A stretch of DNA of 64,000 nt from Lachnospiraceae bacterium (GTDB lineage Bacteria > Bacillota > Clostridia > Lachnospirales > Lachnospiraceae), in the NCBI GenBank assembly GCA_015057555.1, contig SVEC01000003.1, forward strand, positions 62,001 to 126,000, written 5' to 3'. Made by a program: the position numbers and the translations under genes. Positions 44,550 through 53,092 of this stretch are shown here, piece by piece; positions within the stretch are counted from its first letter, which is position 1; each line of letters opens with the position of its first letter. The notes under the pieces are model-generated. The model made no database searches. It was not told the origin of the DNA and saw only the letters and a list, made by a program, of their open reading frames with translations.

Positions 44550-45194
44550 ATGGAGAATACTAATTTTTTGAAGATTTATTCGGGATATAATAACCTTATA
44601 TCACTTAATGTTGCACCGGGGCATTTTGCAACATCTTCATCTCATATTAATTACTATATTGATATGACAACACTTAAGTGTAGAAGCAATGAGTCTAGAG
44701 CAGTGGCTAAGGCTATGGTTCAGGACTATATGTCTGCCACAGTGATTGACACCATTGTATGTATGGATGGAACAGAGATAATAGGAGCTTATCTTGCTGA
44801 GGAGCTTTCAAATGCAGGTATAATGTCTGCAAATTCACATCAGACGATTTACGTTGTAACTCCAGAGCAGACTACAGCAGGTCAGCTTATATTTAAGGAT
44901 AATTATATGCCTATGATTAAGGGTAAGAATGTTTTATTGCTTTTGGCTACGGCTTCCACTGGTAAGACAGTGAAGACGGCTTTAGAGTGTATAGAATATT
45001 ATGGTGGAAAGATAGCTGGTATCTCATCTATCTTCTCTGCTGCTAAGAATATATATAGCAAGGAAATTAATACTATTTTCCAGTCGAAGGACCTTGTGGA
45101 TTACGGTACATATTCTGCATCAGAATGCCCTATGTGCAAGGCGGGAATTCCTATCAATGCACTGGTAAATAGTCACGGATATTCAAAGCTTTAA
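44550..45194 (+). CDS. Phosphoribosyltransferase-like protein with degenerate PRPP motif
   Basis: A 214-residue protein with the type I PRTase fold resembling orotate phosphoribosyltransferase: VIDTIVCMDGTEIIGAYLAEEL matches the region before the flexible loop, followed by TIYVVTPEQTTAGQLIF. The PRPP-binding motif, normally VLLVDDVxTTG, reads NVLLLLATASTGKTVKTAL, so the two acidic residues that bind the ribose hydroxyls are replaced by Ala and Thr while TGKT keeps the phosphate loop. A CPMCKAGIP near the C-terminus gives a CxxC. I chose ATG 44550, seven bases after GGGAGG, over 44544. Probably not a normal OPRT; a regulatory, PurR-like or altered-substrate role is possible. Confidence 0.7.
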   Translation: MENTNFLKIYSGYNNLISLNVAPGHFATSSSHINYYIDMTTLKCRSNESRAVAKAMVQDYMSATVIDTIVCMDGTEIIGAYLAEELSNAGIMSANSHQTIYVVTPEQTTAGQLIFKDNYMPMIKGKNVLLLLATASTGKTVKTALECIEYYGGKIAGISSIFSAAKNIYSKEINTIFQSKDLVDYGTYSASECPMCKAGIPINALVNSHGYSKL

Positions 45195-45239
45195 TTTAGA
45201 CATCCAGGTAATAATTAGCTTGCAGTCAGGGGGTAGCGT

Positions 45240-46430
45240 ATGGCAGAAAGAACCAAGGTAATGGTAGAATTTTATGCTGAGGAGCCATTGGAGAATGTTA
45301 TGGCGATGATTAAATATCGCCCGGAGAAAATCATTTTCCTAGGCCACAAGGATAACATGATAACCAAAAAAATTAACGACTTAAAAGATTTCAGAGACAG
45401 GAAATGTCCTGATACGGAACTGGAATTTATAGAGGTTCCTAAGAATGATTTAAATGGTGCCATAGATATTCTCACTGAAATTATGAGAGATAATCCCGGG
45501 GTGCGCTTCGAGCTGACTGGAGGTAGTGAGCTTATTCTTATAGCACTGGGTTGTATCGCTGCCAGGATGAATATAAGCAAGCTTAGAATTGACCCGTTTA
45601 CCGGTAAGGAGATTGATATTAGAGGAGATCAGGTGGTTACCTCCGATTATCATTTTAATATAAGCATTGAGGAGGATATTATCCTTCACGGTGGTGTGCT
45701 TACTAACCAGACAGGAAGCTTTTCAGAGTGGAAGTTTACTGAGGAATTCAGAGAAGATATAAGAACTATGTGGGATATTTGTAAGGTTCATAGAGGTAAC
45801 TGGAACAAGTATTGTGCCACTATAGATGAGCTTAGAAAGAATACGCCTAATCAGAAGGAGGGTTGGGTGGAGATATACAAGAATCCACTTGGAGATGCCA
45901 TTCACCTGCTTAAGGATTTGGAGGAGCAGGGGCTTATTAAGGATTACTCAGAAACGGGCAAAAGGGTATCCTTCCGCTTTAAGAATAATATGATTAGGAA
46001 GGTTATAGGTAAGGCCGGCAATATTTTAGAGCTTCATGTATATGAGGTTGCTACCAGAGATAGCTATGTATTTACAGATGCTATCATTGGTGCCCATATT
46101 GATTGGGATGGAGAGGTTCATGATTTTTCTAATCCGGGATATGATACCATGAATGAAATCGATGTTATTCTTATGAAGAATGTGTGTCCTGTATTTATAT
46201 CCTGCAAGAGTGGTAAGGCAGGTGGTCACGCTCTTCATGAGCTAGAAACTGTATCTAGAAAATTCGGAGGCAAGTATGCCAGAAAGGCCCTTATATTAGC
46301 TAAGGCTTGCGACAATACTACAGGTACTATGTATTTTAAGCAGCGTGCCAAGGATATGAAGATTTGGATTATTGATGACGTGTTCAGACTTAGTGATGAG
46401 CAGCTGTTTAACAAGCTGAAGAGAATATAA
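45240..46430 (+). CDS. CARF-domain nuclease of the DUF1887 (Card1/Can2) type, without CRISPR
   Basis: A 396-residue protein. The N-terminal domain (1-150) looks like a CARF Rossmann fold, with IIFLGHKDN after strand 2 and FELTGGSELILIALGC (about residue 90), equivalent to the GGT/N ligand-binding motif of Csx1/Card1/Can2. A winged-helix linker follows. The C-terminal domain (265-396) is a PD-(D/E)XK nuclease: MNEIDVILMKNVCPVFISCKSGK holds the Asp (about 306) and the Lys, but the residue expected to be Glu in ExK is Ser (SCK). Such proteins are activated by cyclic oligoadenylates from type III CRISPR complexes; no Cas gene or array is near. It is 45 bases after the PRTase-like gene. Confidence 0.8.
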   Translation: MAERTKVMVEFYAEEPLENVMAMIKYRPEKIIFLGHKDNMITKKINDLKDFRDRKCPDTELEFIEVPKNDLNGAIDILTEIMRDNPGVRFELTGGSELILIALGCIAARMNISKLRIDPFTGKEIDIRGDQVVTSDYHFNISIEEDIILHGGVLTNQTGSFSEWKFTEEFREDIRTMWDICKVHRGNWNKYCATIDELRKNTPNQKEGWVEIYKNPLGDAIHLLKDLEEQGLIKDYSETGKRVSFRFKNNMIRKVIGKAGNILELHVYEVATRDSYVFTDAIIGAHIDWDGEVHDFSNPGYDTMNEIDVILMKNVCPVFISCKSGKAGGHALHELETVSRKFGGKYARKALILAKACDNTTGTMYFKQRAKDMKIWIIDDVFRLSDEQLFNKLKRI

Positions 46431-46438
46431 TTATAATT

Positions 46439-46468
46439 AAAGGCTCAGGATTTACTCCTGGGCCTTTT
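46439..46468 (+). terminator. Intrinsic terminator after the CARF nuclease gene
   Basis: AAAGGCTCAGGA (46439-46450), 5-base loop, TCCTGGGCCTTTT (46456-46468) with one mismatch, followed by a T-rich stretch. The operon of the PRTase-like and CARF genes ends here. Confidence 0.75.
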
Positions 46469-46541
46469 GCTTTGTATTTATGAATATATAGGCTGCCGAA
46501 TTCATAGTATAAAAGTGATATGAATTTTAGGAATGAAAGCC

Positions 46542-48272
46542 ATGGATATAGCTGATAGTAATGTTAATAGGTCCTGTACTCAGTATATTTATGATGAAAA
46601 TTACATAGGGTATTTTGTAAAATACGACAATGATTTGGCAGGTGTTAGACAGGTTATTAATCCTGCCTGTATAGATGTGATTAACAATAGATTTTTGGTA
46701 GCATACAAGGAGGGTGCAAATTTAAATAACCCAGAGGAGTTTTTGCAGTATGGGTATAACAATCTTCCTAAGCTTTATGGTTTAATGGATGTGCCTGCAG
46801 TGGAGGATATAGGTGGATTTGCAGTTAGAGACTTACCAGGACTAAGACTTACGGGAAGGGATGTGCTGGTAGGATTTGTTGATACAGGCATTGATTATAG
46901 AAATCCAGCCTTCATGGATGAGCAGGGTAGAACTAGGATTGCATATATTTGGGACCAAAGTAGAGAGGCTTTAGATGTGGGTCAGCCTGTATTTGGTTAT
47001 GGAGGGGAATTTGACAGTGAGGATATTAATAATGCCATAGCATCAGATAATCCCTATAATATAGTTCCCACCAGGGATGAGCTAGGCCATGGAACATTTC
47101 TTGCGTCCCTGGCTGCGGGTAGAGAGGCTCTAGAGGAAAATTTTAGTGGTGTGGCTCCAGAGGCAAATATCATAATGGTAAAGCTAAAGGAAGCAAGTAA
47201 TGCCTTAAGGGATTTTTATTATGTAGGACAAGATAAAACCTGCTATAGCGAGACAGATATTGCTCAGGGTATAAGATATCTTATCAATAAGGCAGTGCAG
47301 CTTAGAAAGCCTATGGTTATATGTGTTGGGCTGGGAACCAATCAAGGAGCTCATGACGGAAGTAGTAATTTGGAGCTTTATATAGAAAGCTTATCCGGGC
47401 TTAGGGGGATATGCTTTGTGGCACCTGCCGGCAATGAGCTAGGAGGAAGAAATCATTATATTTCCGCGGAATCAGGCAGAGAGGAAATAGTGGAAATAAA
47501 CGTAGAGGAAGGAGTCCCAGGCTTCGTAGCGGAAATCTGGGGAAATGCACCAGGGCTACTTAATGTGGTGGTGGAATCCCCTTCCGGAGAGAGACTTGAT
47601 AACATTATTCCAAATGTATCTGCAAGTAATGTGGGTGATTTTCTCTTTGAGGGAAGTACTGTGTTTGTTGAAAATATCGTGGTGGAGGCAACCACAGGGG
47701 ACCAGCTATATTTTATGAGGTTTTCCACTCCGGCCAAAGGTATTTGGAGGATAATTGTGAGAGAGTCCATAAATATGCTGGGACAGGGCTTTAACCTATG
47801 GCTGCCACTAAGAGAATTTACAGGGGATAGGGTAAGATTTGTCAGACCATCACCAGATATTATCATTACAAGTCCTGGGAATACCACTGGGTGTATAACA
47901 GTGGCCACATACAATAACGAAAGTGGTGCCATATATGTGGAGTCTGGCAGGGGTTATACCAGAAAAGGTGCCATAAAGCCGGATATTACGGCTCCGGGAG
48001 TGGAGATAAAGGGAGTATTTGCAGGTGGTGAGAGAGCCTTATACACAGAAAAGAGTGGAAGTAGTGTGGCGGCGGCAATTTTGGCAGGAGCAGCAACTCT
48101 TATGCTTCAGTGGGGGATAGTAAATAGAAACAATTTGGGGATTAATACTGAAATTATAAAACAGCTTTTTATAAGAGGGGCTCAGAGAAAGAATCAGCTT
48201 AGCTATCCAAATAATATCTGGGGTTGGGGGACTTTAGATATATTGCAAACCTATCAAAATATCAGACAATAA
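46542..48272 (+). CDS. S8 subtilisin-like protease, CspB/AprX-like and without signal peptide
   Basis: A 576-residue subtilase. The catalytic triad is complete: Asp in GFVDTGIDY (about 113), His in DELGHGTFLAS (about 183) and Ser in SGSSVAAA (about 506), with the oxyanion Asn in APAGNELGG. A large insert of about 140 residues between His and Ser includes a jelly-roll-like domain, as in Clostridial Csp germination proteases. No signal peptide or long prodomain is seen, so it may act in the cytosol or be exported in an unusual way. Start is 46542 or 46533; TAGGAA spacing fits 46542 better. It is alone between terminator and the next gene. Role in spore germination is one possibility, but no other Csp gene is near. 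Confidence 0.85.
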   Translation: MDIADSNVNRSCTQYIYDENYIGYFVKYDNDLAGVRQVINPACIDVINNRFLVAYKEGANLNNPEEFLQYGYNNLPKLYGLMDVPAVEDIGGFAVRDLPGLRLTGRDVLVGFVDTGIDYRNPAFMDEQGRTRIAYIWDQSREALDVGQPVFGYGGEFDSEDINNAIASDNPYNIVPTRDELGHGTFLASLAAGREALEENFSGVAPEANIIMVKLKEASNALRDFYYVGQDKTCYSETDIAQGIRYLINKAVQLRKPMVICVGLGTNQGAHDGSSNLELYIESLSGLRGICFVAPAGNELGGRNHYISAESGREEIVEINVEEGVPGFVAEIWGNAPGLLNVVVESPSGERLDNIIPNVSASNVGDFLFEGSTVFVENIVVEATTGDQLYFMRFSTPAKGIWRIIVRESINMLGQGFNLWLPLREFTGDRVRFVRPSPDIIITSPGNTTGCITVATYNNESGAIYVESGRGYTRKGAIKPDITAPGVEIKGVFAGGERALYTEKSGSSVAAAILAGAATLMLQWGIVNRNNLGINTEIIKQLFIRGAQRKNQLSYPNNIWGWGTLDILQTYQNIRQ

Positions 48273-48325
48273 TTACACAACATTAACAAAATTTTACAGA
48301 AAAGTTACCAAAATGTTGTCTTTAC

Positions 48326-48353
48326 TTGACAATATTCTAAAATATAGTATGAT
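48326..48353 (+). promoter_or_regulatory. Promoter of the zinc-ribbon/proline-repeat gene
   Basis: TTGACA (48326-48331, perfect), 16-base spacer, TATGAT (48348-48353). About 45 bases of leader before the start at 48402. Confidence 0.7.
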
Positions 48354-48401
48354 TATAGATAGTTATGCAAAACTAGTAGGTTTTAAAACGGAGGTAAAAA
48401 T

Positions 48402-49655
48402 ATGATTTGTGAATCATGTAAGTTCGATAACAGAGAGGGAGCTTTGTACTGTGCTGAGTGTGGAAAGCCTCTTGCTGCAGCGAACACAGAAGCAGAGAAA
48501 CCAGAAGTGAAGAATGCGGACAAAACAGTCATCCTTGATGAGGTGGTAACTAATAGCAAGGAGTCTGTTGATAATGAAGATGAGAGTGAGGCAAATACAA
48601 CAGTTCTCACTAGTGATATGATTAAGCCGGCACAGGCTGCGGCACCTAAGGGATTTACTGCAGGTCCAACACCTGTAAAGCCTATGGCACCTATGGGCCC
48701 ACAGGGAATGGCACCAACAGGTCAGCCAGTACCACAGGCACCAAAGATGGCACCACAGCAAATGGCACCTATGGGTCAGCCAGCACCACAGGCACCAAAG
48801 ATGGCACCACAGCAAATGGCACCAGCAGGCCAGCCAGCACCACAGGCACCAAAGATGGCACCACAGCAAATGGCACCAGCAGGTCAGCCAGCACCACAGG
48901 CACCAGGTATGCCACCACAGAATCCTGCACAGCCAGGTCCTATGACAGCACCTAAGGTACCAGTACAGGAGCCTAAGGAAGAAAAGCCATCAAAGAAGGA
49001 TAAGAAGGCTGCTAAGGCTGCAAAGAAGGCGGCTAAGGGTAAGATGGGAACAGGAACTAAGGTATACATAGTTATTTCCATTATTTTAATCCTTGCTCTT
49101 GGCGGAGCTCTTGCGTGGGGATATTTTATATATCATAAGGGTAAGATGGATCAGGCTAAGACTGATAAGGAAACTCTTATTGCAGATTACGATGCTAAGA
49201 TAAGCCAGAAGGATAGCGAGATAGCAACCCTTTATGCATCTGCTACAGATGCACAGGCTACTATTACAAGCTTAGAAACTCAGCTTGCTGACAGTCAGCT
49301 TGCACAGGCTGAAGCACAGGCTGTAGCAGACTCATATGTTTCATATGATCCACTTATTGACTTTGTGGAGAATTGTACAGCAGATGCAAATACCGATATG
49401 ATGGTAAGTGATACGGTTGTTTATACTACAGTTGGAACAACTGTTGAGATATATGTATATTTCCCAGAGGATGAAGGACACCTTAACTACCTTTCATCAG
49501 ACAAGTCAAAAGCTGATTGCGAATGGGGTGAAGACTGGATAAATGGTAATGTATTGCCACTTCACATCGAAGCTTTAGCATCTGGAGATATAACAGTAGA
49601 GATTACAAATGACCAAAATGATATAAAGGAAACTATCTTTGTTCATATAGAGTAA
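48402..49655 (+). CDS. Zinc-ribbon protein with proline-rich repeat, TM helix and coiled coil
   Basis: A 417-residue protein. Residues 3-20 (CESCKFDNREGALYCAEC) form a zinc ribbon. Residues about 95-190 are a proline/glutamine-rich repeat (units of 18 residues such as MAPQQMAPAGQPAPQAPK). A lysine-rich stretch (KPSKKDKKAAKAAKKAAKGK) precedes a membrane helix at about 216-240, followed by a coiled coil and an outer C-terminal domain of about 110 residues that looks beta-rich (VGTTVEIYVYFPEDEGHLNY). The layout is ribbon, spacer, membrane, sensor-like domain, similar in plan to the gene at 39453. Function unknown; an envelope adaptor or sensor is a plausible guess. Confidence 0.75.
   Translation: MICESCKFDNREGALYCAECGKPLAAANTEAEKPEVKNADKTVILDEVVTNSKESVDNEDESEANTTVLTSDMIKPAQAAAPKGFTAGPTPVKPMAPMGPQGMAPTGQPVPQAPKMAPQQMAPMGQPAPQAPKMAPQQMAPAGQPAPQAPKMAPQQMAPAGQPAPQAPGMPPQNPAQPGPMTAPKVPVQEPKEEKPSKKDKKAAKAAKKAAKGKMGTGTKVYIVISIILILALGGALAWGYFIYHKGKMDQAKTDKETLIADYDAKISQKDSEIATLYASATDAQATITSLETQLADSQLAQAEAQAVADSYVSYDPLIDFVENCTADANTDMMVSDTVVYTTVGTTVEIYVYFPEDEGHLNYLSSDKSKADCEWGEDWINGNVLPLHIEALASGDITVEITNDQNDIKETIFVHIE
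48690..48915. repeat. 54-bp tandem coding repeat
   Basis: About four copies of a 54-base unit that encodes an 18-residue proline-rich segment; copies are almost identical in sequence, including silent positions (GCACCACAGCAAATGGCACC recurs). Recent expansion by slippage or recombination is likely. Confidence 0.88.
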
Positions 49656-49682
49656 AGCGTCAGCAACGAGCTATGCACATAT

Positions 49683-49731
49683 AAAACGGAAAGCACATAC
49701 ACAAGTTTACTTGTATGTGCTTTCCGTTTTT
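49683..49731. terminator. Intrinsic terminator with bulged 22-bp stem
   Basis: AAAACGGAAAGCACATACA-CA-AGT (49683-49706) pairs with ACTTGTATGTGCTTTCCGTTTT (49709-49730) with a 2-base bulge and then T-rich sequence. Confidence 0.82.
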
Positions 49732-49834
49732 AATTTCAATCACATTAATTATCTTTACATTTACAGCCCATAAGTGTTATTATTCTTAAATGTAATATAG
49801 ATAAAATCTTGAAGAAATATAGATAGGTGGAAAA

Positions 49835-51214
49835 ATGGACAAGCTAATAAATACACATAAGGAAAATCCCTTGGGAACAAAACCAGTAAATAAGCTTTTG
49901 ATTCAGTTTGCTGTGCCTAGTATGGTGGCTATGCTGGTTAGTGCCCTGTACAATATAGTAGACCAATTCTTTATAGGTAGATATGTGGGAGAATTGGGTA
50001 ATGCAGCTACAAATATTGCATTTCCTTTAACTACTTCCTGTACAGCTATAGCACTTCTGTGTGGTATAGGTGGCGCTTCAGCCTTTAATCTTGCTATGGG
50101 TGCTGGAAGAAAGGATGAGGCGGGTCATTATATTGGTAATGCTATTACAACTATGGTAGGTGCTGGAGTGTTATTATGTATAGTAGTTCAGCTTTACCTG
50201 ACACCAATGCTAAGATTTTTTGGTTCACCGGAGGAAGTATTACCTTTTGCTGAGATTTATACAGGAATAACTGCTTTAGGTTTCCCTCTCCTCATAATTG
50301 GAACAGGTGGAGGTCATCTTATGAGGGCTGATGGAAGTCCAAGGATGACTATGATATGCAATATTACGGGAGCAGTGATTAACACCATATTAGACTACTT
50401 GTTTGTAGGTGTGTTTGGCTGGAAAATGGCAGGTGCAGCCTGGGCCACAGTAATTGGACAGTTTGTAGCGGCTATGTTGGTATTTAATTATTTTACAAGA
50501 TTTAAGACAGTTAAGCTTTCAATGAAGCATCTGATGCTTAGGAGTAGAGTTATAGGAAAGGTGTTGTCTCTTGGAACAGCTCCATGTACTAATCAGCTTG
50601 CTATGATGGTGGTGCAGATAGTATTGAATAATTCATTGAAATATTATGGTGGTATGTCAAGCTTTGGAGAGTCCATACCTATAGCCTGTGTGGGCATAAT
50701 ATCAAAGGTTTGTATGGTGTTTTTCTCCTTTGTTATAGGAATTTCCCAAGGACTTCAGCCTATAGTAAGCTTTAATTATGGTGCTGAAAACTATGGAAGA
50801 GTTAAGAAAGCATATAAGCTGGCTATGGGAGCAAGTTTTGTGATTTCTATGATTGCATTTGTTATGTTCCAAGTATTTCCCAGACAGATTATTATGCTTT
50901 TTGGAGAAGGCTCAGAGGAATATTATCAGTTTGCAGTTAGATATTTTAGGGTGTATATGTTCTTCATTTGTTTAACCTTTATACAGCCTATAACCTCCAA
51001 CTTTTTCACCGCTATAGGAAAGCCGATAAAGGGTGTATTTTTATCCCTTACAAGACAGATTATTTTTTTAATACCACTTATACTTATTTTGCCAAGATTT
51101 ATGGGACTGGATGGAATTTTATACGCAGGACCAATAGCAGACTTTGCAGCTATATCTACTGCGGCTGCTATGGCTGTTTTGGAGTTTAGACGAAAAGAAT
51201 ATAAGAATGCATAA
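49835..51214 (+). CDS. MATE family efflux transporter
   Basis: A 459-residue polytopic protein with twelve helices. The first helix after the cytosolic N-terminus shows LLIQFAVPSMVAMLVSALYN and IVDQFFIGRYVG, the typical opening of MATE (NorM/DinF-like) proteins, with GNAATNIAFPLT and a second-half repeat beginning GTAPCTNQLAMM. These exporters expel cationic drugs or metabolites using Na+ or H+. ATG at 49835 follows AGGTGG. A glycosyltransferase gene follows after 16 bases with its own ribosome binding site. Confidence 0.93.
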   Translation: MDKLINTHKENPLGTKPVNKLLIQFAVPSMVAMLVSALYNIVDQFFIGRYVGELGNAATNIAFPLTTSCTAIALLCGIGGASAFNLAMGAGRKDEAGHYIGNAITTMVGAGVLLCIVVQLYLTPMLRFFGSPEEVLPFAEIYTGITALGFPLLIIGTGGGHLMRADGSPRMTMICNITGAVINTILDYLFVGVFGWKMAGAAWATVIGQFVAAMLVFNYFTRFKTVKLSMKHLMLRSRVIGKVLSLGTAPCTNQLAMMVVQIVLNNSLKYYGGMSSFGESIPIACVGIISKVCMVFFSFVIGISQGLQPIVSFNYGAENYGRVKKAYKLAMGASFVISMIAFVMFQVFPRQIIMLFGEGSEEYYQFAVRYFRVYMFFICLTFIQPITSNFFTAIGKPIKGVFLSLTRQIIFLIPLILILPRFMGLDGILYAGPIADFAAISTAAAMAVLEFRRKEYKNA

Positions 51215-51230
51215 GGGAAGGAGATTATTG

Positions 51231-52142
51231 ATGGATTTAAAGAAAGCAATATTGCTAATTTCAACTTATAATGGAGAAACCTATCTTCCTGCTATGCTAG
51301 ATAGTGTTGTGGCTCAAACCTACAAGAATTTAGAGGTGTATATTAGAGATGACGGTTCTTCTGACAATACTGCAACAATTCTTCAGAAATATGAAGCAAA
51401 ATATGAAAATATTCATATAATGCAGGGCGAAAAGAATTTGGGATATCCAGCTTGCTTTTATTACCTTACTGACCATGCTCCTAAGGGAGATTATTACTTC
51501 TTTGCAGACCAGGATGATGTGTGGTTTCCAGACAAGGTAAGTCGTGCTGTGGAGAGATTAAGTAAGGAGCCGGAAGGGCCATTGGCATACTATGCAGGCT
51601 ACATAGTATGTGACAGTGATTTAAATAAGGTAGATGAATCACCTAAGGTTCATAAGGAGATTAAATTCAAGGACACCTTGTATGAGGTTTGTGGATTGGA
51701 GTTCACTATGGCAATAAATAGAGAGGCTATGGAGCTGTTAAATCAAAACAAACCTACTTTTTCCAGTGCAAGGGGTGTGTGGATGAGTATGTTATTTTCC
51801 GGCCTGGGTAGAATAATATACGATAATCAGCCTTGTGCATATTATAGAAGACATGAGTCGGCGGTTACATCATCATCTATGAAGGGGTTAGGTCTTTGGA
51901 TTTGGAGAATAAAGAATTTCTTCAAGGGTGATGGAGCATCAGGCTACAGAGATATATTAACGGACTTTTGTGAAACTGTAGGTCCTAAGCTTAAAGAGAA
52001 GGACTACAAAGCTATAAAGCTTTTTGCCAGAAGAAAATATTTTCCATATGCATTTCTTAAGACCTTTTATCCTAAAAGACTTAGGAGAGGCTTTATGGAG
52101 GAATTGGCGCTAAGAGTAACATTTCTTATTAACAAGTTTTAA
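51231..52142 (+). CDS. GT2 family glycosyltransferase
   Basis: A 303-residue cytosolic glycosyltransferase. LISTYNGETYLPAMLDSVVA at the N-terminus, IRDDGSSDNTATILQKY, and the DxD metal site within FFADQDDVWFPDKV (about residues 96-109) are typical of GT2 enzymes of the rhamnosyl/glucosyl type (RfbF-like). The end of the protein has a basic, amphipathic stretch (YPKRLRRGFMEELALR) that may bind membrane. Start is the ATG at 51231 after AAGGAGA; the longer frame from 51144 would overlap the MATE gene. It is not near the big polysaccharide locus, so its glycan is unknown. Confidence 0.88.
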   Translation: MDLKKAILLISTYNGETYLPAMLDSVVAQTYKNLEVYIRDDGSSDNTATILQKYEAKYENIHIMQGEKNLGYPACFYYLTDHAPKGDYYFFADQDDVWFPDKVSRAVERLSKEPEGPLAYYAGYIVCDSDLNKVDESPKVHKEIKFKDTLYEVCGLEFTMAINREAMELLNQNKPTFSSARGVWMSMLFSGLGRIIYDNQPCAYYRRHESAVTSSSMKGLGLWIWRIKNFFKGDGASGYRDILTDFCETVGPKLKEKDYKAIKLFARRKYFPYAFLKTFYPKRLRRGFMEELALRVTFLINKF

Positions 52143-52159
52143 AAATCGGAGGTATAAAT

Positions 52160-53083
52160 ATGTACCAAAAGGAAAATATGTATGACATAGTTATAGTAGG
52201 TGCTGGTACTGCAGGACTTTCTGCTGCAATCTATGGAGTTAGAGCAGGCAAAAGCGTTTTGGTATTAGAAGAGAAAACCTACGGAGGCCAGATAATAAAT
52301 ACTCCAGAGGTGGAGAACTATCCTGGCATACCTAAGATATCCGGCTTTGAGTTTGCTACAAATTTATATAATCAAGCTATAGATTTAGGTGTGGAAGTTA
52401 AGCTTGAAAAAGTGAAGACTGTAGAAATTATAGAGAAAAATAATAAAAATGTAATCACCGATAGTGGAGAGTATATATGTAATTCAGTGATTCTTGCCAC
52501 AGGTGCAAAGAACAGACCATTGGGAGTAGATAGAGAACAGCAGCTTATTGGTGCCGGAATATCCTACTGTGCAACCTGTGATGGCATGTTTTTTAGAGGC
52601 AAGGATGTAGTAGTTGTGGGTGGTGGAAATACTGCCTTGGAGGATGCGAATTTCTTATCAAATTATTGTAATAGAGTTCACCTTATTCATAGGCGTGATC
52701 AGTTTAGAGGTGAGGAAAAGCTGGTTGAGAGACTACGAGATAAGGACAATGTGGAGTTTGTTTTAAATAGTAGAGTTATAGAGCTTAAGGGACAGGATAT
52801 GGTAGAGGGAGTTGTACTGGAAAATGTTCAGGATAAGTCTCTAAAAACCCTTAGCTGTCAGGGTGTGTTTGTTGCTATAGGACAGATGCCTGACAATGAG
52901 AGATATAGCCAGCTTGTAGAACTGGATAATAAGGGATATATAGTAGCTGGAGAGGATTGTAAGACAAGTGCACCGGGAGTATTTGCAGCTGGAGATTGCA
53001 GAACTAAGACTGTAAGACAGCTTACTACAGCGGCAGCAGATGGTGCGGTGGCAGCCCTTGCAGCCAGTGAGTTTATAGGATAG
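52160..53083 (+). CDS. trxB: Thioredoxin-disulfide reductase
   Basis: A 307-residue flavoprotein. FAD site VGAGTAGLSAAIYG at about residue 14, the redox-active CATC in SYCATCDGMFF (about 139), the NADPH site VVGGGNTALEDANFL and the C-terminal AAGDCRTKTVRQLTTAAADG. It passes electrons from NADPH to thioredoxin. It is followed directly by ccdA and a TlpA-like gene, which suggests that its reducing power is sent across the membrane through CcdA. TrxB normally has a variant GxGxxG of GAGPAG; here GAGTAG. Confidence 0.95.
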   Translation: MYQKENMYDIVIVGAGTAGLSAAIYGVRAGKSVLVLEEKTYGGQIINTPEVENYPGIPKISGFEFATNLYNQAIDLGVEVKLEKVKTVEIIEKNNKNVITDSGEYICNSVILATGAKNRPLGVDREQQLIGAGISYCATCDGMFFRGKDVVVVGGGNTALEDANFLSNYCNRVHLIHRRDQFRGEEKLVERLRDKDNVEFVLNSRVIELKGQDMVEGVVLENVQDKSLKTLSCQGVFVAIGQMPDNERYSQLVELDNKGYIVAGEDCKTSAPGVFAAGDCRTKTVRQLTTAAADGAVAALAASEFIG

Positions 53084-53092
53084 GAGATAATT

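Noticed and set aside
48414-48869. Cys/Leu/Trp-rich 151-residue frame on the minus strand
   Set aside because: It is the antisense of the proline-rich 54-bp repeat, so its own repeats are a by-product.
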